From NBML01 sp029939535 (GTDB taxonomy: Bacteria > Desulfobacterota > Desulfobacteria > Desulfobacterales > Desulfobacteraceae), in assembly GCA_029939535.1 (NCBI GenBank), contig JAOZST010000026.1, positions 1 through 29,186 on the forward strand: 29,186 nt of DNA, in the 5' to 3' direction. The position numbers and the translations under genes were made by a program. How positions within the stretch are numbered: the stretch's first letter is position 1; the number at the start of each line of letters is the position of its first letter. The notes below the pieces were generated by a model. That model saw only the letters and a list, made by a program, of their open reading frames with translations, made no database searches and was not told the DNA's origin. Below, piece after piece: positions 16,431-25,170 of the stretch.

Positions 16431-17361
16431 ATTTTTTATCCTTATCCTTACCCTTCTCCATTTCAGACTGGGTCACCAGAAAAATACAAGGTTTACCGGA
16501 AACAGGATTTTTCTGCACCATCACCCTGGTATGATATACATCCTGGATAGCTCTTCCCGTGAGTACCTGTTTTGGTGTTCCTGTTCCATAAATACTTTTT
16601 TTATCTTTATCTAACAGGATGAGCCGATCGGAATATTCAGCTGCCAGGTTCAAGTCATGGAGCACCACGAGTATGGTAAGGCCAAGGGTTTGCTGTAAAG
16701 ACCTTATCAATTCCAGCACCTGTACCTGGTGGGTGATATCCAGGTGGGAGGTGGGTTCATCCAAAATCAGCAGAAGCGGCTCCTGGGTAAGGGCCCTGGC
16801 AATGGATGCAAGCTGGCGTTCTCCGCCGCTGATCTGATTTATTTTTGATTTTGATAATCCCAGGGTATTGGTGAGCTCCATATATTTTCTGGCAATGTCA
16901 ACATCCTTTGAAGTTTCAAAAAACTGATATTTTTGAAAAAATGGCTGCCGGCCAAGAAGGACATAGTCCCCCACTTCCATGGCAACAGGATCCACAGACT
17001 GCATGACCACAGAAATATTCCTGGCAAGGGTTTTATGGGACATGCCTTGAATATCTGTTCCCTTGATGCTGATAAGACCGGCTTCAGGGGTTAAAATCCT
17101 TGAAATGGACTTAACCAGGGTTGTTTTACCTGACCCGTTGGGACCGATGATACTGACAAATTCTCCGGAATTAATGGAAAAAGAAATATTTTCCAGAATT
17201 GTTTTTCCCTGGTATCCCAGGGAGATGTTTTCCAGTTCCAGTACCGGATCAATTACCTGGTCAACTACCGGATCAATTACAGGATCAGTTACCGGATCAG
17301 TTACCGGGTCAATTACAGGATCAGTTACCGGATCAATTACAGGGTCAATTAAATTGTTCAC
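16399..17361 (-). CDS. btuD: Cobalamin ABC transporter ATPase BtuD
   Basis: A FecCD/BtuCD-type ATPase: Walker A GPNGSGKT, Q-loop VVMQS, signature QISGGERQLASIARAL, Walker B LLILDEPTSHLD and switch histidine in VLHDLNLAAEY. It powers BtuC in the inner membrane. The GTG start overlaps the btuC stop in GTGA. Unusually, the first 40 residues are nine four-residue repeats (IDPV/TDPV) before the domain begins at LELENISLGY; no start codon lies between the repeats and the domain, so the repeats should be translated. The C-terminal about 55 residues after the H-loop region form a lysine-rich tail. Substrate assignment rests on the riboswitch and btuB/cbiZ context. Confidence 0.9.
   Translation of the reverse strand: MNNLIDPVIDPVTDPVIDPVTDPVTDPVIDPVVDQVIDPVLELENISLGYQGKTILENISFSINSGEFVSIIGPNGSGKTTLVKSISRILTPEAGLISIKGTDIQGMSHKTLARNISVVMQSVDPVAMEVGDYVLLGRQPFFQKYQFFETSKDVDIARKYMELTNTLGLSKSKINQISGGERQLASIARALTQEPLLLILDEPTSHLDITHQVQVLELIRSLQQTLGLTILVVLHDLNLAAEYSDRLILLDKDKKSIYGTGTPKQVLTGRAIQDVYHTRVMVQKNPVSGKPCIFLVTQSEMEKGKDKDKKYETCKIHHGK
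17242..17349 (-). repeat. Nine 12-bp tandem repeats at the btuD N-terminus
   Basis: Nine in-phase units of the form (A/G)(T/C)T-GA(T/C)-C(C/A)(T/G)-GTA encode IDPV, IDPV, TDPV, IDPV, TDPV, TDPV, IDPV, VDQV, IDPV. Because the period is 12, copy-number change would alter tail length without a frameshift. Confidence 0.93.
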
Positions 17362-18368
17362 AGGGCCACCTGCTTTCTGGAAAGGGCCCAGATGAAAATA
17401 ACCCCGCCTATGATTCCGGTAATCACTCCCACGGGCAGTTCCAGGGGAGAAATTATGGTTCTGGCAATCACGTCGGAAAGGATAAGAAAAGATGCCCCTG
17501 CAAGATATGAACTGATGAGAAGTATCCTGTGATCAGGACCCGTAACCATGCGCATGAAATGGGGCACGATGAGTCCCACAAACATTATAATTCCTGCCAC
17601 GGAAACACTTAACCCGGTCAGGAAAGATGCTGTTATAAACAGCCATTTTTTTGTCCGGGTTGTATTTACACCAAGGTTTGTAGCTTCTTCCTCTCCCAGG
17701 AGCAGGGCATTGAGATCAAAACAAAAAAAATAGGACATTACAAGACCCCCGAGGGAGCCCCAGAGGGCCAGTTGGATCAAAGCTGTGTTGGGCTCATCCA
17801 GAGATCCCATGATCCAGAGTACTATATTCTGTAAATCGTCACTCTTGGAAATGGCCATGAGCAGCATAACAAGCGAGGAGGCTACATAGGAGATCATAAC
17901 CCCGGTTAGCAGCATCCTGTTGGAACGTATATGCCGGGTCTGGCTGTTCAGGCTGTAAACAAGGAATATCACCAGACTGGCCCCGGCAAATCCTGACAAA
18001 GGATAGGCTATAATCCCTATTTGGCTGTAAAATTTAAATATAATATTTATACATACCCCAAGGGAGGCACCCCCGGATATCCCCAGGGTATAAGGTTCTA
18101 CCAGGGGATTTTTAAACATGCCCTGGAGCATGGTACCGGCAAGACCCAGGGCACCTCCTATGGAAAATCCCAGGATAATCCGGGGCAGACGGATTCCCAC
18201 AAGGATACCATAGTCTGAGGTCCCTTTTCCATTGATCAATATGCCTGGAATATTTTTAATATCAATGCCGGCACTGCCCAGGCAAAGGGCCAGAAAAGAA
18301 ACCAGCACCAGTATGATAAAAAGCACAAGTACAATGATTCCCCAGCGTTCGAGCTTTGCATTTTTCAT
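17358..18368 (-). CDS. btuC: Cobalamin ABC transporter permease BtuC
   Basis: The 336-residue FecCD-family permease has about ten hydrophobic spans and family landmarks: RLPRIILGFSIGGALGLAGTMLQGMFKNPLVEPYTLGISGGASLG in the second span region (blocks RLPRI, GAxLGLAGTMLQG, NPLxxPYTLGISGGA) and GIIMFVGLIVPHFMR with the GPDHR loop that contacts BtuD. It carries the corrinoid across the inner membrane. It shares ATGA overlaps with the preceding btuF-type gene and GTGA with btuD, so the three are translationally coupled. Confidence 0.92.
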   Translation of the reverse strand: MKNAKLERWGIIVLVLFIILVLVSFLALCLGSAGIDIKNIPGILINGKGTSDYGILVGIRLPRIILGFSIGGALGLAGTMLQGMFKNPLVEPYTLGISGGASLGVCINIIFKFYSQIGIIAYPLSGFAGASLVIFLVYSLNSQTRHIRSNRMLLTGVMISYVASSLVMLLMAISKSDDLQNIVLWIMGSLDEPNTALIQLALWGSLGGLVMSYFFCFDLNALLLGEEEATNLGVNTTRTKKWLFITASFLTGLSVSVAGIIMFVGLIVPHFMRMVTGPDHRILLISSYLAGASFLILSDVIARTIISPLELPVGVITGIIGGVIFIWALSRKQVAL

Positions 18369-19291
18369 TGGTCTGTCTGAATCCCATGGTCTTGGTCTGC
18401 CTTACTCTCAGAAAGGTTCATGGTCCCAGGACACAGCTGGACTTCAGGATGAATAAGAGAGGTAATGGTTTTTAATCCATGGACAAAGGTAATGGGTGTG
18501 GGGCTGAGGATGATTTCAGAATCCAGCACATGGACGTTATTATTTGCCACGGCAGCAATGGATGGAAATGACATCCAGCGTTTCCGTTCGGTCTCACCTG
18601 CTTTTTTGGATGTTCCCATGGTGGCGATAAGGATTATATCTGGATTTTCCCTGACCACCTTTTCACGGCTGTAGATACCGGATCTCTCATTTTCAGCAAT
18701 ATTGATACCACCACCGAACTTGATGTATTCATTGAGGAACATCTCTTTATTGGCTGTATGAAGGGGTTTCATTCCAATCTGGATAAAGACTTTTTTCCGG
18801 GGCAAATCCTTTGTCTGCTCCAGGATTTCATCCACCTGTTTCCTGGCCAGACCAACAATCTGCCTGGCGTTTTCCTGTTTTCCCAAAACCTGCCCGATTT
18901 CCAGGGTGGTGTCACACATCTGCACAAAGGTTTGGGGATTCTGGGCTTTAAAAATGGGAACAGACTGTTTTTTAAGGGTTCCCAGCTGCTTTTCACTGGA
19001 AAGGGCACTGGCAATCACCAGATCTGGATGAAGGGTGATGATTTTCTCCACATTCATCTGGATCACAGACCCGACTTTTTCCTTTTCCATGGCTTCTGCA
19101 GGCACATTACAATAGGTGGTGTTGGCAATTAGCTGGTCCTGGGCTCCAAGCAGATAAATGGTTTCTGTTATAATGGGCGAAAGTGAGACCACACGTTTTT
19201 TAATTCCAGTCGTGTTCCAGTTCAATCTGATCCTGGCGCCGGCCATTATCCCGTTCAGGGCTTTTCGAACAACAACGGGAATGGATTCATC
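18365..19291 (-). CDS. btuF: Second BtuF-type substrate-binding protein, 5' end lost in gap
   Basis: Conserved helical-backbone binding-protein blocks are clear: RVVSLSPIITETIYLLGAQDQLIANTTYCN, HPDLVIASALSSEKQLGTLKK and a C-terminal lobe with NPDIILIATMGTS and HVLDSEIILSPTPITFVHGLKTI. It would bind corrinoid and dock on BtuC. The first ATG (19246) has no ribosome-binding site, gives no signal peptide, and the frame stays open upstream to the N run, reading DESIPVVVRKALNG before it. The true start therefore probably lies within the gap, or this part is fused to the preceding gene. It ends in a four-base overlap with btuC. Confidence 0.83.
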   Translation of the reverse strand, partial: DESIPVVVRKALNGIMAGARIRLNWNTTGIKKRVVSLSPIITETIYLLGAQDQLIANTTYCNVPAEAMEKEKVGSVIQMNVEKIITLHPDLVIASALSSEKQLGTLKKQSVPIFKAQNPQTFVQMCDTTLEIGQVLGKQENARQIVGLARKQVDEILEQTKDLPRKKVFIQIGMKPLHTANKEMFLNEYIKFGGGINIAENERSGIYSREKVVRENPDIILIATMGTSKKAGETERKRWMSFPSIAAVANNNVHVLDSEIILSPTPITFVHGLKTITSLIHPEVQLCPGTMNLSESKADQDHGIQTDQ

Positions 19292-19292
19292 T

Positions 19293-19392
19293 NNNNNNNN
19301 NNNNNNNNNNNNNNNNNNNNNNNNNNNNNNNNNNNNNNNNNNNNNNNNNNNNNNNNNNNNNNNNNNNNNNNNNNNNNNNNNNNNNNNNNNNN
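19293..19392. other. Assembly gap of 100 N (real missing sequence)
   Basis: Exactly 100 N of unknown true size. Unlike the first N run, the bases on its two sides do not match each other, so sequence is missing. The gap removes the 3' end of btuF-cbiZ and the 5' end of the second btuF. Confidence 0.95.
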
Positions 19393-21354
19393 GGGGGCAA
19401 TATCTTCTGCAACCTGTTTACACCAGAGATCAAAAAAATCCAGGTTGCTGATCAAACCTTTTTCATATTCATCGCTAATGGCCAGGGAGGATTCCATAAA
19501 GGCAGCATATTCAGGTTTCAGGAGTAAGTGTTCCACAAGGACTGAAAAATCACTTTTCTTTTTTTTCTGACACCCGCAGTCAGCATCATTCAACAACTTG
19601 TACAGGGAGATCTGTCTCTCCTTGAGACGCTGGAAAATATTTCGTTCGGTAATTACCTTGTTCTGTTTCAGTACTGCCTCTTTCACCCCCTTGTACACTG
19701 CCCTGGCTATCAATTCTCCCATTTTTGAATGGCCGCCGGTATTATTGATTTTTGGGCCCTGACCCTGAACCACCAGTATATTGTCCGTCCCCGTACCAGT
19801 GGCTTCATTTATCCTTGGCGTATAACTGGACCGGATATCCATATCTTCAAGTGCTGCTGTCTTGGCTTCTGTTCCTGCAATAATGGCCCTGGTCATGGCC
19901 CGCCTGGACAATTGGTAATTGGTCAAAATGATCACATTGATGGTTCCAGGCTCATAATAAGCGCCCTCATCCTTTGCCATGCGCATGGCATTGGACATCA
20001 CCCCGGCTGTTACCAGGGCCACTACCTTCATCTCTTTAAATTCCTGGGTCTGAACGGATAAATTGTCCATGTCAGCGCCGGTAATCAAGAAAGAAATATC
20101 CTGCTTTTCCCTGTTAATGGCTTTACGGATGGAGTCCTTTATATGATCAATCCCCTTGTAATGACTGGGGGACCAGGTGGGAGGAGGCAAATAATGGTTA
20201 CCAATGGTTTTAATATTATCCCTCTGGCCTTCCAGGGTGGAAATTATGGTCTGGGGAGAAATAAAATCAATCACAAGGGTCTTGTTTTCAAAATCATATA
20301 TAGGGCTGTGAATGATGGAGGCAGATGCCACCAGATCCAGATCAATTTTTAAGGGTCTTGAGCTCAAAATCCCTGGAGAATAAACATCATTTTCAGGGTT
20401 TGCAAATTCCTGTGCATAAATCATTGATGAAAGCCAGGACACAAAGGGCCCGATCATTGTTGAGGCCCGGCAGGTAAGCTCACAGGGAAAATAATAGATC
20501 TGTTGATTCCTTACTGCATCCACGTCTTTCCAGCCTGGTCTGGTAAAAAAATTAGCAGCTGCCTCTTGGTCCGGGGTACACCCGTAAATAACCTGGGGAT
20601 TAAAGTTCTGCCATTCTTCTTTTGTCACAGGCACAATACTGCCCTGCCTGCCAAAATCGGGGGGTGTTCCCCCGGCAGCACGAATCATCTCATTCTGGAA
20701 TGAAGTGCTGCCCGGAGTCATAATGGTATCCCTTCCCATTAGCCGGAACACCCGTTTAGGTTTTATATCACCATTTTTGTTTAATCCGGTCTTATTCAAT
20801 TTGGCCAGTTTGGCCTGGATATGGGCAAGGGACTGTTGATTTTCTGCCACTATATTCCCTGCCTCAACCTCCTGGTCAACTATCCTTCCAAGGGTCAAAA
20901 TATTTTTATAGGCCCCTTTAATGGTATCAGTCTTATAAACAAAGACTTGACAGGCTGATCCGCTGTAGTGCTGAATGATCTCTTTGTGCAGGTCAGAAAC
21001 AATGAGCAAATCAGGCTTTAGAGAGCCGATCTTCTCAAGGGACGGCCTGAAAAAACTGCCCACAATCTCTTTGTCCTGGACACCTTCAAGGGTTGCATCG
21101 TGATAAGTGACCCCTGAGACTAAATCCTTTGCGCCAATTTTAAAAAGAATTTCCGAGGCAGAAGGCACCAGAGAAACAATCTGCATTGGTTTTTCTTTAA
21201 AAACCATTTGATTGCCGGCCCCATCCTTTATTTCAATTGGATAGGCAAAGCCCTGGCAGGGTATTCCCAGAAAAACCAGCACCAGAAAGCCCAGTGCAGT
21301 AAAAATCAGCAAGGGAGGAATAGTGGTTTGGATATTAGTTTTAAGCAATTTCAT
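19393..21354 (-). CDS. cbiZ: Exported BtuF-CbiZ fusion (corrinoid-binding protein plus adenosylcobinamide amidohydrolase), 3' end in gap
   Basis: A long signal-type N-terminus (hydrophobic residues 14-32, cleavage near GFA-YP) leads to a BtuF-like domain (about 40-320; IVSLVPSASEILFKIGAKD, LKPDLLIVSDLHKE) and then a CbiZ domain (about 345-575; TLVIDFISPQTIISTLEGQRDNIKTIGNHY opening, NAMRMAKDEG, and the diagnostic ATGTGTDNILVVQG). CbiZ cleaves the aminopropanol amide of adenosylcobinamide or pseudo-B12-type cobamides to give adenosylcobyric acid. The fusion and signal peptide predict cleavage in the periplasm, whereas studied CbiZ acts in the cytoplasm. About 85 further residues after CbiZ, with CGC and a K run, are unassigned. 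It starts 14 bases after btuB. The short MNPFPLLFEKP tail beyond the gap is not supported. Confidence 0.88.
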
Positions 21355-21368
21355 GATGATATTCTCAA

Positions 21369-23366
21369 TTAATATGTATAGTTTATGCCCACATAAAAAC
21401 TTCTGCCAGGCATGGGATATCCCTTATTATATTCATATTGTTTATCAAAGAGATTATTTATTTCACCCAGCAGGCTTAGCTGGCCAATTTTTGCAGACTG
21501 AAACAATTGTTTTCTCAGGGTCAGACTGGCCACTGTAGAGCTTTTCAGCTCCACATCTGAATAGGGAAATCCACTTTCATAGTCTGTAACTGTCTTTTCC
21601 CCGATATAGGAAAAATTCAACCGGGCTGAAAACCCTTGAAAATCTGAGACAGAAATACCATAGGATGCTGTCAGGTCAGAGGTTTCCAAAAGATCTGTCC
21701 CGGTTTCCCTGTCTTCATATTCTGTCAGATATGTAAAGCCTGCATAGGGTTTGATTTCATAATCCCAGTTAAAATAATCTCCCAGATCAAAACTCAGTTC
21801 ACCCTCAAACCCTGAAATCCTTGCTTTTCCCACATTTTTCCATGAACTGTCACCGTTTGACAGGGTCATTGATTCAATTTTATCCGTAAAATCCGTATAA
21901 AAACCCGTGATGGAACCAGACAATGACCTATAAAAAACATCCATACCTGCCTCATAGGTTTTGCTGTTTTCCGGCGAAAGGTCAGGGTTCCCCGCATAGT
22001 GCATCCCCCATATGGTATAATCGGCAGCCATTTGATCCGCACCGGGCATGACAAAAGCTTCTGAGTATCCTGCACGTAATTTGATAATATCTGTCAGCAG
22101 ATAAACCAGCCCTATATTGGGCGTAAGATTGCTGTCATCGGCCGTGCTCCCGGCAGGTTCAACCACATCAACCTCATATTGATCATAGCGGACACCTGCA
22201 GACAGGATGAGGCGTTCATCTAAAAATTTAGTTTTTCCCATCACAAAACCGGCTGGATTATCATAGGATGTTTTTTCAGGGCTCCAGGTTGCCTCCACAT
22301 CATATTCAACCCAGTCAAATCCAATGGTGATGCGGCTGGGACCAAAATCCCCGGAAACCTGGGCCTGGGCACCCTGGCTGTCTGTTGTTCTTTCACTGGC
22401 AATCCCATCATCCCATCCATCGGGATTACTGGCAGTCGGGTCCATCCAGGTGTCTTCATCTTTGCCCTGGAAATATCCTGCCTTCCAGGAAAAAATCTGA
22501 CTTACGGTTTCTCCTTCCAGGACAAGGTCAAAAGATTGATTGGATTTGTCTGTATAATCATCCAGATCATTCTGACTCAGATAGCTTGGAGAACCAGCCT
22601 TGTCCACTTCAAATCCATTGAATAAAAAACCCAGTCTATTGCCAGGTAAAAACTCATATCCCAGATTCAGACTCAGACTTTCCCGATTGTCAAATCCAGT
22701 GTTCTGATATTTTGTGCCATTGCCCGTGGTATAATCCCCCTGTTCTTCCTTAGTTGCACTTCCAGAAAAATCAAATCCATTGATTTTACCAGAACCGCCT
22801 GCGCTGATCTCTTCATGGCTGAAACTACCTAAATACCCCTGGGCAAATACAGTGGGTTTTTCTTTCCCCTGGCGTGTAATAACATTAACAACACCCCCCA
22901 TTGCTGCTGATCCATACTGGACCGAGGCAGGTCCCCGAATAATTTCGATGCGCTCAATATTTTTGGTGAGAATCTTGGCCACATTTCCAGTGCCTGCCCT
23001 GCGCCCATTGAGCAGAATCAGCACATGGCCCTTGAGATCATTGCCATGGGAATCTGTTCTAAACCCCCTGATGCCCAGTGTGGTCAGATTCCCTGGATAT
23101 TTTTTAATGGTACCAACACCTTTTTCAGCAAGAAGTTCTCCAAGGTCTCTGGCTGAAGAGATCTTGATTTCCTGGTCATCCAGAATAGTTATGCTTGCGG
23201 CAATTTCTTTTTTTTGTTCTTCCACTCTGCCTGCTGTGACCACAATGGTATCCATTTCACTGGTATATTCGGGTTCAGACTTTTCAGTTTCAGCCCATGA
23301 AATTCCATACAATAAAAAAAATAGGAAAAGGGATCGAAAAATAGCCCTGGCAATATTTTGTTTCAT
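21369..23366 (-). CDS. btuB: TonB-dependent cobalamin receptor BtuB
   Basis: The 665-residue outer-membrane protein has a signal peptide (cleavage near SWA-ET), a TonB box (DTIVVTAGR, residues 39-47), a plug domain (LGIRGFRTDSHGNDLKGHVLILLNGRRAG; IERIEIIRGPASVQYGSAAMGGVVNVITR) and a 22-strand-type barrel ending in the aromatic terminus FYVGINYTY. It takes up corrinoids using TonB energy. Specificity for corrinoids is inferred from the cobalamin riboswitch immediately upstream and the btuFCD/cbiZ genes downstream. A GGGAG site lies nine bases before the ATG. Confidence 0.92.
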   Translation of the reverse strand: MKQNIARAIFRSLFLFFLLYGISWAETEKSEPEYTSEMDTIVVTAGRVEEQKKEIAASITILDDQEIKISSARDLGELLAEKGVGTIKKYPGNLTTLGIRGFRTDSHGNDLKGHVLILLNGRRAGTGNVAKILTKNIERIEIIRGPASVQYGSAAMGGVVNVITRQGKEKPTVFAQGYLGSFSHEEISAGGSGKINGFDFSGSATKEEQGDYTTGNGTKYQNTGFDNRESLSLNLGYEFLPGNRLGFLFNGFEVDKAGSPSYLSQNDLDDYTDKSNQSFDLVLEGETVSQIFSWKAGYFQGKDEDTWMDPTASNPDGWDDGIASERTTDSQGAQAQVSGDFGPSRITIGFDWVEYDVEATWSPEKTSYDNPAGFVMGKTKFLDERLILSAGVRYDQYEVDVVEPAGSTADDSNLTPNIGLVYLLTDIIKLRAGYSEAFVMPGADQMAADYTIWGMHYAGNPDLSPENSKTYEAGMDVFYRSLSGSITGFYTDFTDKIESMTLSNGDSSWKNVGKARISGFEGELSFDLGDYFNWDYEIKPYAGFTYLTEYEDRETGTDLLETSDLTASYGISVSDFQGFSARLNFSYIGEKTVTDYESGFPYSDVELKSSTVASLTLRKQLFQSAKIGQLSLLGEINNLFDKQYEYNKGYPMPGRSFYVGINYTY

Positions 23367-23465
23367 TTAAATAACTCCCATAGATCATAATCTAATCAAT
23401 TAATTAGGCCCTGGAAAACACCAAGGCATGCCATATTCATTCTGATTCAGGATTTTCCCAAAAAC

Positions 23466-23502
23466 AAAAAACCCCAAACCGATAAAAATATCGATCCAGG
23501 GT
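23466..23502 (-). terminator. Intrinsic terminator in the riboswitch expression platform
   Basis: On the minus strand ACCCTGGATCGAT (23502-23490) can pair over 13 positions, some G-U, with ATCGGTTTGGGGT (23483-23471) around a six-base loop, followed by TTTTTG and more T. It lies between the cobalamin aptamer and btuB, so ligand binding would be expected to favour termination and switch off the whole operon. Confidence 0.85.
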
Positions 23503-23564
23503 ATCCCTTTTCTTTCACCAAGATCTTAATGAGGTCCTCTTTACCACGGAGTACAACATATATA

Positions 23565-23728
23565 TGTCAGGCAGGTCTTCTGACTCCTGGATCATTCTAC
23601 TCACTGCGCCTTCCCACCAGCTTCAAACCGGCAGTGGCATTACACAGTTTTCGTCCCCAATCACAGCGGCGGGTCCGTTCCGGCTTTAAACCGGATTCCC
23701 TGTTAGGCTTTTTACAGCCACCTGAAAT
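23565..23728 (-). promoter_or_regulatory. Cobalamin riboswitch (Cbl/B12-box aptamer)
   Basis: Read on the minus strand, the conserved blocks occur in order: AACAGGGAATCCGGT, GGACCCGCCGCTGT, ATGCCACTG, GGGAAGGCGCAGT, AGTAGAATGATCC and the B12 box GAAGACCTGCCTG near the 3' end. These are the core elements of the adenosylcobalamin/cobalamin riboswitch family. The aptamer sits about 200 bases before btuB with a terminator in between, the standard arrangement for transcriptional control. The exact outer limits of P1 are estimated. Confidence 0.95.
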
Positions 23729-23735
23729 TACACAC

Positions 23736-23764
23736 CTTATGAATCAATCATAAAAACAAGTCAA
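23736..23764 (-). promoter_or_regulatory. Promoter of the cobalamin riboswitch operon
   Basis: On the minus strand TTGACT (23764-23759) and CATAAG (23741-23736) are 17 bases apart, with five of six and four of six consensus matches. The predicted start site near 23729 falls exactly at the 5' edge of the aptamer, which supports it. Confidence 0.65.
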
Positions 23765-23886
23765 GAAAAAAAACAATATGGCTCTTTTTTTAAAAACACA
23801 TCCAGGCCAAAGCTATGGCATGGACTATTGACTGATTAAATGATAAGTATCCTGGAAATAAAAACTTAATCAAATGAGATAATAAA

Positions 23887-25170
23887 ATGGAAAAATTTTG
23901 GGTTATTGTTGTTTCTGCTGCCATTGGCATTGCTTTTTTTCTATGGTTTTCCCAAGCTGTTAAAAAGCAATATATGCGGGAATATATTATGTCCCACCTA
24001 TGGCTGCTGCATCCTAATTCAATTTGTTATTGGCGGACAGCCATGGCCGGTGTGGGATTTTTCCTCTACTTTTTTACTGTTTATCAATCCTTTGCGATCT
24101 TTATATTTACCTTTGCGGCAATACTTGATGGTGCTGACGGTGTTGTGGCCAGGGGATGCAATCTGGGATCAACCTGGGGAGAATGGCTGGACCCCATGTG
24201 TGACAAATTAACCTATCTGCCTGTATTGATTGGATTTGCCTATGGAGGAATTCTATCCATACCCCTGATATGGACCCTTGTAATCATTGAATTTGTGGGA
24301 CAATTTTTTGCCAGGCAAATCCTTACCTGGGTCAGACTCTCCGGTGCTGCCAATAATTTTGGAAAAATTAAGGCCATCATCTGCTTTGGCCTTGTTATTT
24401 TGTGTGCATTAATAGACAAAAATCCTGAAATCATAAATATTGCCCATGAGGTGCTCGTTGCCTGCATTGTTCTTTCCTCAGCATCCATGATCTTTAAATT
24501 CATCCCCAACCGGCTCTATGCAGATATCCTTTCCGCCCTTAATTTTTTTTGTGGTGTAACCAGTCTTATCCTGACCCATAACCTTTTTTTTGCCAGGGCA
24601 ATCTGCATCATCATTATCGGGCAATTGTTTGACTTATTTGATGGACGTATGGCGCTAAAGCACGGAGGAACCAAGTATGGTCCTTATATGGATGACATTG
24701 CTGATTTTGTAAGCTTTGGGCTGGCACCTGCCTATGTGATTGTGAAGACAGGCGGTTCAATGGCATGGTTTGTAGGAAGTATCTTTATTATGGGGGTTGC
24801 TTTCCGCCTTTTCAGGTTTGTTGCAAAGGATAAAAACCGGACTGACCTGCCAGAGGGTGTTTTTAACGGACTTCCCAGCCCGGCAGGTGCCTTGATTGTT
24901 CTGGGTGCATCTCTTATCGCAACTCCAGGCATATTATGGATATTGACCAGTGTTTCTGTGGGACTGATGGTGAGCCATATCCGTTTTGCCCATTTTGGGC
25001 GGGTGATACTCAAACAGATCCCCAAACCTGTATTTTTTGTGATCAGCGCAGCAATTATTATCACCCTTTCCTATATTTTTAAAACAAAAGATATCCAGAT
25101 GTTTGGATATCTGATGCTGGGTTCTGTTCTTGTTTATATGGTTGTGGGAAGAAAATGGATACGCCAGTGA
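23887..25170 (+). CDS. Two-domain CDP-alcohol phosphatidyltransferase
   Basis: The 427-residue membrane protein carries two CDP-OH-P transferase units. The first has the complete motif DGADGVVAR-x8-G-EWL-D-PMC-D (residues 81-106), similar to phosphatidylglycerophosphate synthase types. The second (residues 249-273) reads DLFDGRMAL-x7-G-PYM-D-DIA-D followed by FVSFGLAPA, which is the phosphatidylserine synthase type, but the motif arginine is leucine and the spacing is one residue short. Such enzymes displace CMP from CDP-diacylglycerol with an alcohol; alcohol acceptors here are unknown. Family members are normally 170-260 residues with one unit. It is divergent from btuB, and its start has only a weak site (GAG). 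Confidence 0.88.
   Translation: MEKFWVIVVSAAIGIAFFLWFSQAVKKQYMREYIMSHLWLLHPNSICYWRTAMAGVGFFLYFFTVYQSFAIFIFTFAAILDGADGVVARGCNLGSTWGEWLDPMCDKLTYLPVLIGFAYGGILSIPLIWTLVIIEFVGQFFARQILTWVRLSGAANNFGKIKAIICFGLVILCALIDKNPEIINIAHEVLVACIVLSSASMIFKFIPNRLYADILSALNFFCGVTSLILTHNLFFARAICIIIIGQLFDLFDGRMALKHGGTKYGPYMDDIADFVSFGLAPAYVIVKTGGSMAWFVGSIFIMGVAFRLFRFVAKDKNRTDLPEGVFNGLPSPAGALIVLGASLIATPGILWILTSVSVGLMVSHIRFAHFGRVILKQIPKPVFFVISAAIIITLSYIFKTKDIQMFGYLMLGSVLVYMVVGRKWIRQ

Noticed and set aside
17242..17349. CRISPR-like array
   Set aside because: The repeat is 12 bases with no spacers and lies in frame within btuD.
19255..19292. MNPFPLLFEKP tail of the BtuF-CbiZ frame beyond the gap
   Set aside because: It is joined only through Ns of unknown length; the other frame there continues into the BtuF domain and is the more plausible coding frame.
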